This document shows, piece by piece, positions 7,769 through 15,818 of a stretch of DNA of 64,000 bases; position 1 is the stretch's first letter; each line of letters opens with the position of its first letter. A program made the translations under genes and the position numbers. The notes beneath the pieces were generated by a model, which made no database searches, was not told where the DNA came from, and saw only the letters and a program-made list of their open reading frames with translations. Source of the DNA: JAGVSR01 sp964589785 (lineage in GTDB: Bacteria; Pseudomonadota; Alphaproteobacteria; Rhizobiales; Hyphomicrobiaceae); assembly GCA_964589785.1 (NCBI GenBank), contig CAZPUQ010000011.1, positions 1-64,000 on the forward strand, read 5' to 3'.

Positions 7769-9580
7769 ATGAGTAACGATGTAAACGACGACAGTGCCGG
7801 TCGCAGTATCCAACCCGACTGCAATCGCAGAAGTGTACTTTTGAGCGGCGGGTCGCTGCTCGCTCTTGCGGCGACCGCCGCGGGCACCCGGGTCGTCGAA
7901 GCCCAGACGACAGTCCCCGCGGCGACCGCGCCGGCATCCTCGGGCACCGGTAAGCCGAACATCCTGGTCATCTACGGCGACGACATCGGCATCACCAACA
8001 TTAGCGCCTATTCGGACGGGCTCATGGGCTACGATACGCCCAACATTGACCGCATCGCGCGCGAGGGCTTGCGCTTTCTTCACTATTACGGCGAGCAGTC
8101 TTGTACAGCGGGGCGCTCGGCCTTCCTCACCGGACAGCACATCATCCGCACAGGTCTCTCCAAGGTCGGCTTCCCCGGCGCGCCGATGGGCATGAGCCAG
8201 CTCGACCCCTCGATCGGGGGTTTGCTCAAGAACCTCGGCTACGCCACGGGCCAGTTCGGCAAGAACCACGTCGGCGACCGCAATGACACGCTGCCCACCG
8301 TCAACGGCTTCGACGAGTTCTTCGGCAATCTCTACCACCTCAATGCCGAGGAGGAGCCGGAGCTGCCGGACTATCCGAAGGACCCAAATTACGTGAAGAA
8401 GTTCGGCCCGCGCGGCGTGCTCCGCTGCAAGGCGACCGATGTCGACGACCCGACCGTCGATCCGCGCTTCGGCAAGATCGGCAAGCAGACCATCGAGGAC
8501 ACCGGTCCGCTCGACAAGAAGCGCATGGAGACGGTCGACGACGAGACATCGTCAGCCGCCATCGACTTCATAAAGCGCCAGAACGCGGCGGGGAAGCCGT
8601 TCTTCTGCTGGTTCAACTCGACGCGCATGCACTTGCGCACGCATGTGCGCAAAGAGCACCGCGGCCGCTATCAGCACGGCGACAGCGAGTACATCGACGG
8701 CATGATCGAGCACGACAATCACGTCGGCAACCTGCTCAAGGCGCTCGACGACATGGGGCTCGCCGACAACACGATCGTGCTCTACACGACCGACAACGGG
8801 CCGCACATGAACACCTGGCCCGACGGCGCCATGACCTGGTTCCGCTCGGAGAAGAACACGAACTGGGAGGGCGCCTTCCGTGTGCCCTGCCTGGTGCGCT
8901 GGCCGGGACACGTCAAGCCCGGCACGGTGACGAACCAGCTCATGAGCCACAACGACTGGATCCCGACGTTCTGCTCGATCGCGGGCGAGCCCGACATCGT
9001 CGCCAAGCTCAAGGCCGGCTACACGGCGAACGGCATCAACTACAAGGTCCACCTCGACGGCTACGACCAGTCGAAGTTCCTGACCTCGGTGGAGGGCAGC
9101 GCCGCTAACAACAACGGCGCGAAAAGCGCGCGCGACAAGTTCTTCTATTCGGACGACGACGGGCTTCTCGTCGGCCTGCGCAAAGGCGACTTCAAGTACG
9201 TCTATTCCGAGCAGCGCAAGCAAGGCACCATGGGACTCTGGGGCGAGCCCTTCACGACGCTGCGCCTGCAAAAGATCTTCAACTTGATGCAGGATCCGTT
9301 CGAGCGGGCCGACATCACCTCGAACACCTACTGGGACTGGAACCTGAACGAGGTGGGTGCGGTCTACGGCACCATGGACGACGTGTTCCAGTTCGTGGCG
9401 ACGTTCAAGGAGTTCCCGCCGCGCTCGTTCCCGCCGAGCTTCAATCCCGCGAACATCCTGGAGCAGACGCTCGACGACATCAAAACCAAACGGATGCTGA
9501 AGGAAAGCATCGATCCCGAACGCATCCGCGGAGCCATCGGCAGGATGATGGATGAGAAGCTGAAGCAGCCGGCGCCCTAG
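7769..9580 (+). CDS. Tat-exported arylsulfatase-type sulfatase
   Basis: 603 residues from the ATG at 7769, preceded by GAGG at 7757-7760. Sulfatases hydrolyse sulfate esters in the periplasm with a formylglycine made from Cys or Ser. A twin-arginine signal (NRRSVLL, residues 19-25) fits export of the folded protein. Metal-binding Asp71-Asp72 lie in YGDDIG. The modification motif CTAGR starts at Cys112. Further conserved blocks are GKNHVGD, YTTDNGPH, and the late C-terminal region. I saw no formylglycine-generating enzyme gene in the window; one must be encoded elsewhere if the enzyme is active. A HAD phosphatase gene follows after a hairpin. Confidence 0.88.
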   Translation: MSNDVNDDSAGRSIQPDCNRRSVLLSGGSLLALAATAAGTRVVEAQTTVPAATAPASSGTGKPNILVIYGDDIGITNISAYSDGLMGYDTPNIDRIAREGLRFLHYYGEQSCTAGRSAFLTGQHIIRTGLSKVGFPGAPMGMSQLDPSIGGLLKNLGYATGQFGKNHVGDRNDTLPTVNGFDEFFGNLYHLNAEEEPELPDYPKDPNYVKKFGPRGVLRCKATDVDDPTVDPRFGKIGKQTIEDTGPLDKKRMETVDDETSSAAIDFIKRQNAAGKPFFCWFNSTRMHLRTHVRKEHRGRYQHGDSEYIDGMIEHDNHVGNLLKALDDMGLADNTIVLYTTDNGPHMNTWPDGAMTWFRSEKNTNWEGAFRVPCLVRWPGHVKPGTVTNQLMSHNDWIPTFCSIAGEPDIVAKLKAGYTANGINYKVHLDGYDQSKFLTSVEGSAANNNGAKSARDKFFYSDDDGLLVGLRKGDFKYVYSEQRKQGTMGLWGEPFTTLRLQKIFNLMQDPFERADITSNTYWDWNLNEVGAVYGTMDDVFQFVATFKEFPPRSFPPSFNPANILEQTLDDIKTKRMLKESIDPERIRGAIGRMMDEKLKQPAP

Positions 9581-9586
9581 CCACGC

Positions 9587-9625
9587 AGAGGCGGACGCGA
9601 CCCTTGGCGTCCGCCTCTTGCTTTT
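9587..9625 (+). terminator. Strong hairpin between the sulfatase and HAD genes
   Basis: A 12-bp perfect stem (AGAGGCGGACGC at 9587-9598, its complement at 9607-9618), an 8-nt loop, then TGCTTTT. It lies 6 bp after the sulfatase stop and before the ribosome binding site of the next gene, so it may end or attenuate transcription. Confidence 0.7.
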
Positions 9626-9643
9626 GATCACGGAGTTCTAGCG

Positions 9644-10660
9644 ATGCGATCCTCTTTCCCGTTGTCACGCGCGCCCTCGGTTCTCGCCGCGCTGCTTTTT
9701 GTGCTCCTGCTCGGGACGAGAGCTGCCGTCGCGGAGCCCGACCCGCTCCCCTCCTGGAACGACGGCGCGGCGAAAGCCGCCATCGTCGCCTTCGTCGAGA
9801 AGGTCACCAAGGAAGGCGGACCCGACTTCGTGCCAGTGCCGGAACGCGTCGCCACCTTCGACAACGACGGCACGCTGTGGGCCGAGCAGCCGATCTACTT
9901 CCAGTTCGCCTTCGCCATCGACCGCGTCGCCGCGCTCGCGCCGGAGCATCCGGACTGGACGGAGAAGCAGCCGTTCAAGGGCATACTCGAGGGCGACCTC
10001 AAGGCGGCGCTGGCCACGGGCGAGAAGGGCATCCTCGAGCTCTTGGGCGCGACCCACACCGGCATCACGACGGAAAAGTTCGGCGAGATCGTCGACGGCT
10101 GGCTCGCGGGCGCGCAGCATCCCAAGACCAACCGGCCCTACACCGAGATGGTCTACCAGCCGATGCTCGAGCTGCTCGCCTACCTGCGCGCCAACGGCTT
10201 CAAGACCTTCATCGTCTCTGGCGGCGGGGTCGAGTTCATGCGCCGCTTCGCCGAGCGCGTCTACGGCATCCCGCCCGAGCAGGTGGTGGGCTCGTCGGGC
10301 GTCGTGAAGTTCGATGCAGGCGCCGACGGCAAGCCGGAGCTCATGAAGGAGCCGAAGGTCGAGTTCGTCGACGACGGCCCCGGCAAGCCGGTCGGCATCA
10401 ACCGCTTCATCGGGCGCCGGCCGATCGCGGCGTTCGGCAACTCGGACGGCGACCTCCAGATGCTGCAGTGGACCTGCAGCGGGCCGGGTGCACGCTTCTG
10501 CCTCTACGTCCATCACACCGACGCCGAGCGCGAGTGGGCCTACGACCGCACCTCCCACATCGGCAAGCTCGACAAAGGCCTCGACGAGGCCGCCGCCCGC
10601 GGCTGGACCGTCGTCGACATGAAAGGCGATTGGAAGGTGATTTTTCCCTTTCAGAAGTGA
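9644..10660 (+). CDS. Exported HAD-superfamily phosphatase
   Basis: 338 residues with a clear Sec signal peptide (about 1-30, ending AAVA). HAD motif I is FDNDGTLW with Asp73 and Asp75, motif II is IVSGGG, and the acidic motif IV is FGNSDGD. These are the features of a haloacid-dehalogenase-like phosphohydrolase, here in the periplasm. The substrate cannot be told. CGGAG at 9631-9635 precedes the ATG. The gene follows the sulfatase on the same strand with the DUF1254 gene further upstream; this trio recurs in other Rhizobiales and suggests a common extracytoplasmic role, possibly releasing sulfate or phosphate from organic compounds (inference). Confidence 0.85.
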   Translation: MRSSFPLSRAPSVLAALLFVLLLGTRAAVAEPDPLPSWNDGAAKAAIVAFVEKVTKEGGPDFVPVPERVATFDNDGTLWAEQPIYFQFAFAIDRVAALAPEHPDWTEKQPFKGILEGDLKAALATGEKGILELLGATHTGITTEKFGEIVDGWLAGAQHPKTNRPYTEMVYQPMLELLAYLRANGFKTFIVSGGGVEFMRRFAERVYGIPPEQVVGSSGVVKFDAGADGKPELMKEPKVEFVDDGPGKPVGINRFIGRRPIAAFGNSDGDLQMLQWTCSGPGARFCLYVHHTDAEREWAYDRTSHIGKLDKGLDEAAARGWTVVDMKGDWKVIFPFQK

Positions 10661-10780
10661 TGGTTCAATGGAGAGGTTGCGGAAAGCCGCAACCTTGCAC
10701 ATTTTGAGCCAAAGCGTAGTTTACCAGTGGCACGGAGAGGCTGCCGGCGAGCACCCGTGGACGACTGGTGAGAGAAGCAT

Positions 10781-11830
10781 ATGGCGGGTGAGCAGTGCGA
10801 GCGCGACAATGCGATCCCACAAATCCATATGTCGACGAAGGATGTCCCAACGCCGGAGCAATTCGATGCCTGGCGGGCGATGATGGCCCCTCCTGGAGAG
10901 TTCTCGCTGGCACCTGACGTATCCGCTGCCGATGGCTTTCTTGCACAGCGGTCCATCTTCGATCTTGGCTCGGTGGCCGTCACAACCGAGCAAAGCCCAT
11001 CCGTTTTGTTCGACTTCGGTCCTGGTACGGTCCGCAAGAGTGGGCTTGATCACCTGTTCGTAGGCGTCATCCGATCTGGCGGTCAGCTCGTGGAGTGTGG
11101 CGACGGGGTAGCATCGACGGGCCCCGGAGGTCTCGTCGCGTTCTCTATGGATCAACCACGTCGCGGACGCTCGTACGGACTCGAGGGGGTCGGGGTATGC
11201 ATACCGCGCGGGGTGCATCCGGAGCTGGCTGGAATCGCTGCTGTGCCACCATCGTTGAAAGAGAACGCCGGCATGGAGGGGTTGCTTCGGGATTTTCTGA
11301 TCGTATTCGGCCATCATCTACCGACATTGAAACCGGCTGATCGAGACCGGGCGACAAAGGCCCTGATCTTGATGATCAGCACGTGTCTCGAGCCGTCACC
11401 GGATGGTCTGGCCGGTGCCCATAAGATTATTGGCAATGTGATCCTCGAACAGGCGCGCCGGCATATCAGAAGGAACTTGTCGTCCCCCACGCTTACCGTC
11501 GAGGAAGTCTGCCGCGTGGTCGGCGTTTCCCGAGCGCAGCTCTATCGCATTTTCGAGCCTGTCGGCGGCGTCGCGACGGAGATACGTCGGCAGCGATTGT
11601 TTGCATCACACGATGCTCTTTGTGACCGCTCCGATCGCAGGAAGGTCAATCAAATCGCCTATGATTTGGGCTTTTCCTCGGCGGACGAATTCAGCAGGGT
11701 GTTCCGCCGGGAATTCGGATACAGTCCAAAGGAAGCGAGAGGAAAGGGTAGGCTCGGCGCGACGTGGATCGATGCTCGAATAGCAACGTCGAGCTTCGAG
11801 AGCATGCTGAAAGAATTGGGTCGATCGTGA
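10781..11830 (+). CDS. AraC-family transcriptional regulator
   Basis: Up to 349 residues. The last 110 residues hold the double helix-turn-helix of the AraC/XylS family: LTVEEVCRVVGVSRAQLYRIFE, then VNQIAYDLGFSSADEFSRVFRREFGYSPKEA. The N-terminal 220 residues are a ligand-sensing-like domain without a clear match. ATG codons at 10781 and at 10829 (MSTKDVPTPEQFDAW) are both possible; the second is closer to the usual start in this family. It follows the sulfatase/HAD genes in the same direction and is a candidate local regulator, which is inference only. Confidence 0.85.
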   Translation: MAGEQCERDNAIPQIHMSTKDVPTPEQFDAWRAMMAPPGEFSLAPDVSAADGFLAQRSIFDLGSVAVTTEQSPSVLFDFGPGTVRKSGLDHLFVGVIRSGGQLVECGDGVASTGPGGLVAFSMDQPRRGRSYGLEGVGVCIPRGVHPELAGIAAVPPSLKENAGMEGLLRDFLIVFGHHLPTLKPADRDRATKALILMISTCLEPSPDGLAGAHKIIGNVILEQARRHIRRNLSSPTLTVEEVCRVVGVSRAQLYRIFEPVGGVATEIRRQRLFASHDALCDRSDRRKVNQIAYDLGFSSADEFSRVFRREFGYSPKEARGKGRLGATWIDARIATSSFESMLKELGRS

Positions 11831-12363
11831 CTTGCGACCAAAGGCAGAACTCTACACATCGGCGAGGCAGAAGAGGTAACCGAACGCGACGATCTCACAT
11901 CTTGAATTTTTTCTCCGCATAGTCGACGATTTGCCTTCAGCACCGGCACGGCAAAGTCCGCTCTTTGATGCCGTGCTGCCGTCCCGGTCCCTCCAGCAGT
12001 GACCTCGACTACGGCGGCCCTGGATGTCTGCAAACTCGGCTTCGCGACGCTCACAAGGGGAGCTGGAACGTCATGATATTCGCTCCGGGTAGAATTCGCA
12101 GAACCGGCGTGCAGGCCGCTCGGCCTTGGTAACCGGTCAAACCTTTCCCTAACCGCGGCTCCGAACTCCCGCGTCGGCGACGGAAACTGGCCTGGACTTC
12201 TGCCGCGAAGGACGCATTGGTGGTCTGACTGGCGCCGGGTTTGGCCGGTGCCGATTTTTCAGGGCTCGCCTCGCAGTACGCGGGGCTTTGGGTGGTGGTC
12301 CCGCTGAAAGGGGCCATCGCGGAGCGCCAATGGCGGCGCCGCCTCGAACCCTAGGAGCCGTCC
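11831..12363. other. 533-bp gap upstream of the recombinase cassette
   Basis: Short ORFs on the minus strand have no recognisable family. The right end holds AGGAG at 12353-12357, the ribosome binding site of the DUF3489 gene. The rest may include the cassette promoter and a recombinase binding site, but no repeat or palindrome stood out. Confidence 0.4.
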
Positions 12364-12720
12364 ATGACGACGATTGAATCCCGTATCTCAACCCAAGCCA
12401 AAAGAGCTAAGCACACAACATCTGCCAAGGCCGACAAGGACAGCACCAAGTTGCCTTCGAGCCCAGCGGCGAACAAGGACGCGACTAGCGAAGAACGGCA
12501 CACGAGGCGCGTCACGAAGCATGATCGTCTCCTAACGCTATTGAGGCGACGCGAAGGTGCCACTATTCCCGAAATGATGGAGGCCTCGGGTTGGCAGCAG
12601 CATAGCGTGCGTGGGTTCCTAGCCGGCACGGTGAAGAGGAACATGTGCCTCGCGCTCGTGTCCTCCAAGACCGAAGGCGACGTCCGGCGATACCGGATCG
12701 CGATGCGTCGAGGTCGCTGA
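12364..12720 (+). CDS. DUF3489 protein, small winged-helix-like
   Basis: 118 residues, ATG with AGGAG six bases upstream. The first 55 residues are Lys/Ser/Ala-rich and look disordered. The rest is the DUF3489 domain: HDRLLTLLRRREGATIPEMM, then SGWQQHSVRGFLAGTVKR and DVRRYRI, which reads like a small winged-helix DNA-binding fold. It is the first gene of a tightly packed set with DUF2924, a 66-aa ORF and a large serine recombinase; its stop is one base from the DUF2924 start. A role as DNA-binding partner or directionality factor of the recombinase is inference. Confidence 0.85.
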   Translation: MTTIESRISTQAKRAKHTTSAKADKDSTKLPSSPAANKDATSEERHTRRVTKHDRLLTLLRRREGATIPEMMEASGWQQHSVRGFLAGTVKRNMCLALVSSKTEGDVRRYRIAMRRGR

Positions 12721-12721
12721 C

Positions 12722-13171
12722 ATGGCTCAGCCAGTCCTCAGTATTGCTGCGGAGATCGCCCAGCTGGAAAGTCTCACAATCGATCGTCTGCACGAAGTGT
12801 GGCGGCGTCACCATCAGACGCCACCTCCCAAGCGGCTGAGCTGCGATGTCCTGCTGCGTGGGATCAGCTACAAGCTCCAGGAGAACGCGTTCGGCGGCTT
12901 GCCCAAGGCCGTTCTCCGCAAGCTGCAGAGTTCAGGCCCGAGTGAAACATCGTCGACCAACACGCGTCGGCAACGGCCATCCTTCAAGCCCGGAACACGT
13001 CTCATCCGCGATTGGCACGGGGTCACGCATACGGTCGTCATCCTGGCCGATGGTGTCGAATGGCGCGGCCAGCGCTATCGATCATTGTCGGTGGTCGCTC
13101 GTGAAATCACCGGCGCGCATTGGTCGGGACCGCGCTTCTTCGGTCTCAGGCCAGGTTCGTCCCATGGCTAG
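12722..13171 (+). CDS. DUF2924 protein
   Basis: 149 residues. The N-terminal half (AEIAQLESLTIDRLHEVWRR, then LLRGISYKLQENAFGGLPKA) and the C-terminal half (FKPGTRLIRDWHGVTHTV, then WRGQRYRSLSVVAREITG) are the two parts typical of DUF2924 proteins. The second half recalls the DNA-binding WRGQ/YxSLSxIA motif found in several phage and mobile-element proteins. Its last 8 bases overlap the next ORF. The family has no established function, but it is strongly tied to DUF3489 and large serine recombinases in Alphaproteobacteria. Confidence 0.87.
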   Translation: MAQPVLSIAAEIAQLESLTIDRLHEVWRRHHQTPPPKRLSCDVLLRGISYKLQENAFGGLPKAVLRKLQSSGPSETSSTNTRRQRPSFKPGTRLIRDWHGVTHTVVILADGVEWRGQRYRSLSVVAREITGAHWSGPRFFGLRPGSSHG

Positions 13172-13364
13172 GGATGTGGGCGTCGATCACGCGCGGAAGG
13201 CGTTTGCCGATATGACGGGGACACTTGAGGACGCGGCGCTCGCGGCGTCCGACGGACAGGCCGCTACAGATCTCGAAGCGGCTCGTCGGACGTGCGACTG
13301 CCTGATCGCGGTGCTGGAAGCTTGTCTCAAACGACTACAGCAACTGCGGAGGCGGCTTGGATGA
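13164..13364 (+). CDS. 66-residue ORF between DUF2924 and the recombinase
   Basis: The ATG at 13164 lies inside the end of the DUF2924 gene and the TGA at 13362-13364 overlaps the recombinase ATG at 13361, so the ORF is coupled at both ends. The product is predicted mostly helical, with an acidic Ala-rich middle and a basic end (KRLQQLRRRLG), and two Cys. No family recognised. The tight packing argues that it is translated. Confidence 0.6.
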   Translation: MARDVGVDHARKAFADMTGTLEDAALAASDGQAATDLEAARRTCDCLIAVLEACLKRLQQLRRRLG

Positions 13365-15049
13365 ACCGCATCCACTGCGGCATCTACACCCGCAAGTCCT
13401 CCGACGAAGGGCTTGAAAGAGAGTTCAACTCTCTCGACGCCCAGCGGGAGGCTTGCGAGGCCTTCATCACGAGCCAGAAGCACGCCAGCTGGGTCGCCGT
13501 GCGTGATTTCTATGACGACGGGGGCCTCTCCGGCGGCACCATGGAGCGTCCTGCGCTGAAGCGGCTACTCGGCGACATCAAGTCCGGCAAAGTGCAAATC
13601 GTGGTCGTCTACAAGGTCGACCGGCTCACCCGTTCATTGGCGGACTTCGCCAAGATCGTCGACGTCTTCGATGCACATGGCGCTTCCTTCGTCTCCGTGA
13701 CGCAGCAGTTCAACACCACGACGTCGATGGGCCGTCTCACGCTCAACATGCTGCTCTCCTTCGCCCAGTTTGAGCGTGAGATTGCCGGAGAGCGCATTCG
13801 CGACAAGATCGCGGCGTCGAAGGCGAAGGGGATGTGGATGGGCGGCAGCATTCCGCTCGGCTACGATCTTCGGGAGCGCAAGCTCATCGTCAACGAGCCA
13901 GAAGCCGACATCGTTCGGTTGATCTTTGGTCTTTATGCGGACCTCGCGTCCGTACCGCTGCTCTGCACCGAACTCAAACAGCGGGGTATAGTAGCCAAGA
14001 TACGCATTGCTTCGAACGGCCGTCGCTCAGGGGGCAATCCATTTGCGCAAGGCGCACTCTACCAGATGCTGCAGAACAGGTTGTATCGGGGAGAGGTTGC
14101 ACATCGCGGGCATGTGTATCCAGGGCAACAACAAGGTATCATCCCGGATGATCTCTGGCAGACTGTGCAGGCGAGACTGGCCGACAATCGGCACGAGAGG
14201 AAAATCGGCGCCTACGCCGAAAGCCCCAGCCTCCTCGCGGGCCTGATCTTTGACACGAGCGGCCGGCCCCTTACCCCAGCCCACACCAACAAGCAGGGCA
14301 AGCGATACCGCTACTACGTCTCCGCCGCTCTTCTGAAAGGGAAGGACATCAAGAGCGGCAGCGCGTTCCGGCTTCCGGCGGGCGAGGTAGAAGCGCTGGT
14401 CCTGGATCGGTTGCGATCGCTCCTCAACTCTCGCTCCGAGATTTCAGCGGCGCTGGAGCCTCATGATCTGTCAGCACAGGATCTCGAAGTCGCCCTGAAG
14501 CGTGCGTCCGAGCGGGCGGCGCAATGGCCTGGCATGGCGCCACGCGATCATGCAGAACTTGTGCGGGCGATCATCCAGCGCGTCACAATCGACACCACCG
14601 AGATCAACTTGGCGATCCGTGCAGACCGGCTCTTCGAGGTCCTGGGACTGCCAGCTGCGCGTGATCAGAATCACGCTCCACTCCTTCTGACTATCGCGGC
14701 TCAACTCAAGCGGTGTGGCCAGGGCAAACGGATCGTGATCCACAATGGCGCTCGGTCCGAGATCAATCCCGGTCTGGTCCGGCTCCTTCAAGACGCCTTC
14801 CGCGCACGTGAAATACTGCTCGCGGACACCGACGAAAGCTTGAACGCCATCGAGGCGCGGCTCGGCACGAGCAAAGGACACATGACGTCGCTGATGCGTC
14901 TGTCCTACCTCTCGCCCGAGATCATCCAGGACATTCTGACCGGCCGGCAGCCCTTGAACCTCGGGGCGAAGCGGCTCATCGGTCTCTCCAAAGACCTGCC
15001 CTATGACTGGCTGGCCCAGCGCGCATACCTCGGCTTCGATCACGTGTGA
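13361..15049 (+). CDS. Large serine recombinase
   Basis: 562 residues from the ATG at 13361, which overlaps the preceding stop (ATGA). The N-terminal resolvase domain has YTRKSS with catalytic Ser13, then the conserved VYKVDRLTRSLADFAK and QFEREIAGERIRDKI blocks. A 'Recombinase' domain follows (GSIPLGYDLRERKLIVNEPE, then FAQGALYQMLQNRLYRGEV), then a zinc-ribbon-like region with few Cys (LLAGLIFDTSGRPLTPAHT). Near residues 495-525 is a helix-turn-helix (ARLGTSKGHMTSLMRL, SPEIIQDILTG). Such enzymes integrate and excise elements by site-specific recombination. A 39-bp piece of a near-identical gene is left at 2640-2678. Confidence 0.93.
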   Translation: MNRIHCGIYTRKSSDEGLEREFNSLDAQREACEAFITSQKHASWVAVRDFYDDGGLSGGTMERPALKRLLGDIKSGKVQIVVVYKVDRLTRSLADFAKIVDVFDAHGASFVSVTQQFNTTTSMGRLTLNMLLSFAQFEREIAGERIRDKIAASKAKGMWMGGSIPLGYDLRERKLIVNEPEADIVRLIFGLYADLASVPLLCTELKQRGIVAKIRIASNGRRSGGNPFAQGALYQMLQNRLYRGEVAHRGHVYPGQQQGIIPDDLWQTVQARLADNRHERKIGAYAESPSLLAGLIFDTSGRPLTPAHTNKQGKRYRYYVSAALLKGKDIKSGSAFRLPAGEVEALVLDRLRSLLNSRSEISAALEPHDLSAQDLEVALKRASERAAQWPGMAPRDHAELVRAIIQRVTIDTTEINLAIRADRLFEVLGLPAARDQNHAPLLLTIAAQLKRCGQGKRIVIHNGARSEINPGLVRLLQDAFRAREILLADTDESLNAIEARLGTSKGHMTSLMRLSYLSPEIIQDILTGRQPLNLGAKRLIGLSKDLPYDWLAQRAYLGFDHV

Positions 15050-15245
15050 GAGCTCGGAACGAAACGCGACCGCCCACCCGAAAAGTCGCCAGGAGAGATA
15101 AACCGGCCAGCGCAGCCGCGGACGGCCCGCAATGGTGTCTCCGAGAGGGTCGCTGCGAAATCCGACGCGCGAAAGCCCCGGAAACATGGGGACTATTCGC
15201 GCCGCGCGGAGACGGTCTCCCCTCCACGGAAATCGCTACGAAGTC

Positions 15246-15320
15246 TGGCTGGGGCGGGAGGGTTCGAACCTCCGCATGGCGGAATCAAAATCCGCTGCCT
15301 TACCACTTGGCTACGCCCCA
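15246..15320 (-). tRNA. tRNA-Gln (anticodon TTG)
   Basis: On the minus strand the 7-bp acceptor stem TGGGGCG pairs with CGCCCCA, followed by G and an encoded CCA (75 nt in total). The anticodon loop TTTTGAT gives TTG, reading CAA. The T arm has GGTTCGAACCC. Its 3' end faces the accessory region to the left, the side where integrases usually insert DNA. Confidence 0.95.
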
Positions 15321-15568
15321 AAATCGCCGCTGCCGAGCGTGCGCGGCGCACCATACTGGCGCTCTGCCCCGCCAGCAACGCCTCCCCTCCGGACGGGTAC
15401 ATCTTGCCGCTGGAGAACGGCCCAGAACCGACTGAGGACAAAGACTTGCAGCCCGATGGCCGGCTGGCTATAAGACGCTCCCGCCCGTGATCTTGCCTCG
15501 CACGGCAAGCGCGGGGACGCTCGTCCGCCCGTTCCGGTCCGCCTGGGCCGAACCGCGGCGGCACCGGT

Positions 15569-15645
15569 CGGAGCGTAGCGCAGCCTGGTAGCGCACTTGC
15601 TTCGGGAGCAAGGGGTCGGAGGTTCGAATCCTCTCGCTCCGACCA
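15569..15645 (+). tRNA. tRNA-Pro (anticodon CGG)
   Basis: 77 nt including an encoded CCA. The acceptor stem CGGAGCG pairs with CGCTCCG; the anticodon stem CTTGC/GCAAG encloses the loop TTCGGGA, giving CGG for the CCG codon. The T arm contains GGTTCGAATCC. Confidence 0.96.
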
Positions 15646-15818
15646 TTAAAGCCTTGCGGATGGCCTGGGTCGCCGCCGGACTGCCGGCGCCGAGCCCCTT
15701 CCGCCGGGAAATACCCAAGCAACCGAGACCTTACGTGCGCTGATGCGAAGCGTTGGTCGCCGCGGGCGGCCGTGCCAGATAGGGGCGAGGCCCAGTCCGA
15801 ACCGCACAGAGCCCCCCG

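Noticed and set aside
9665..10702. A 345-residue minus ORF opposite the HAD gene
   Set aside because: Shadow ORF with the reverse-complement composition; no domains.
1..15245. A second copy of the tRNA-Gln 3' end as the other att site
   Set aside because: Searching by eye for the T-arm/acceptor sequence in the accessory region gave no match.
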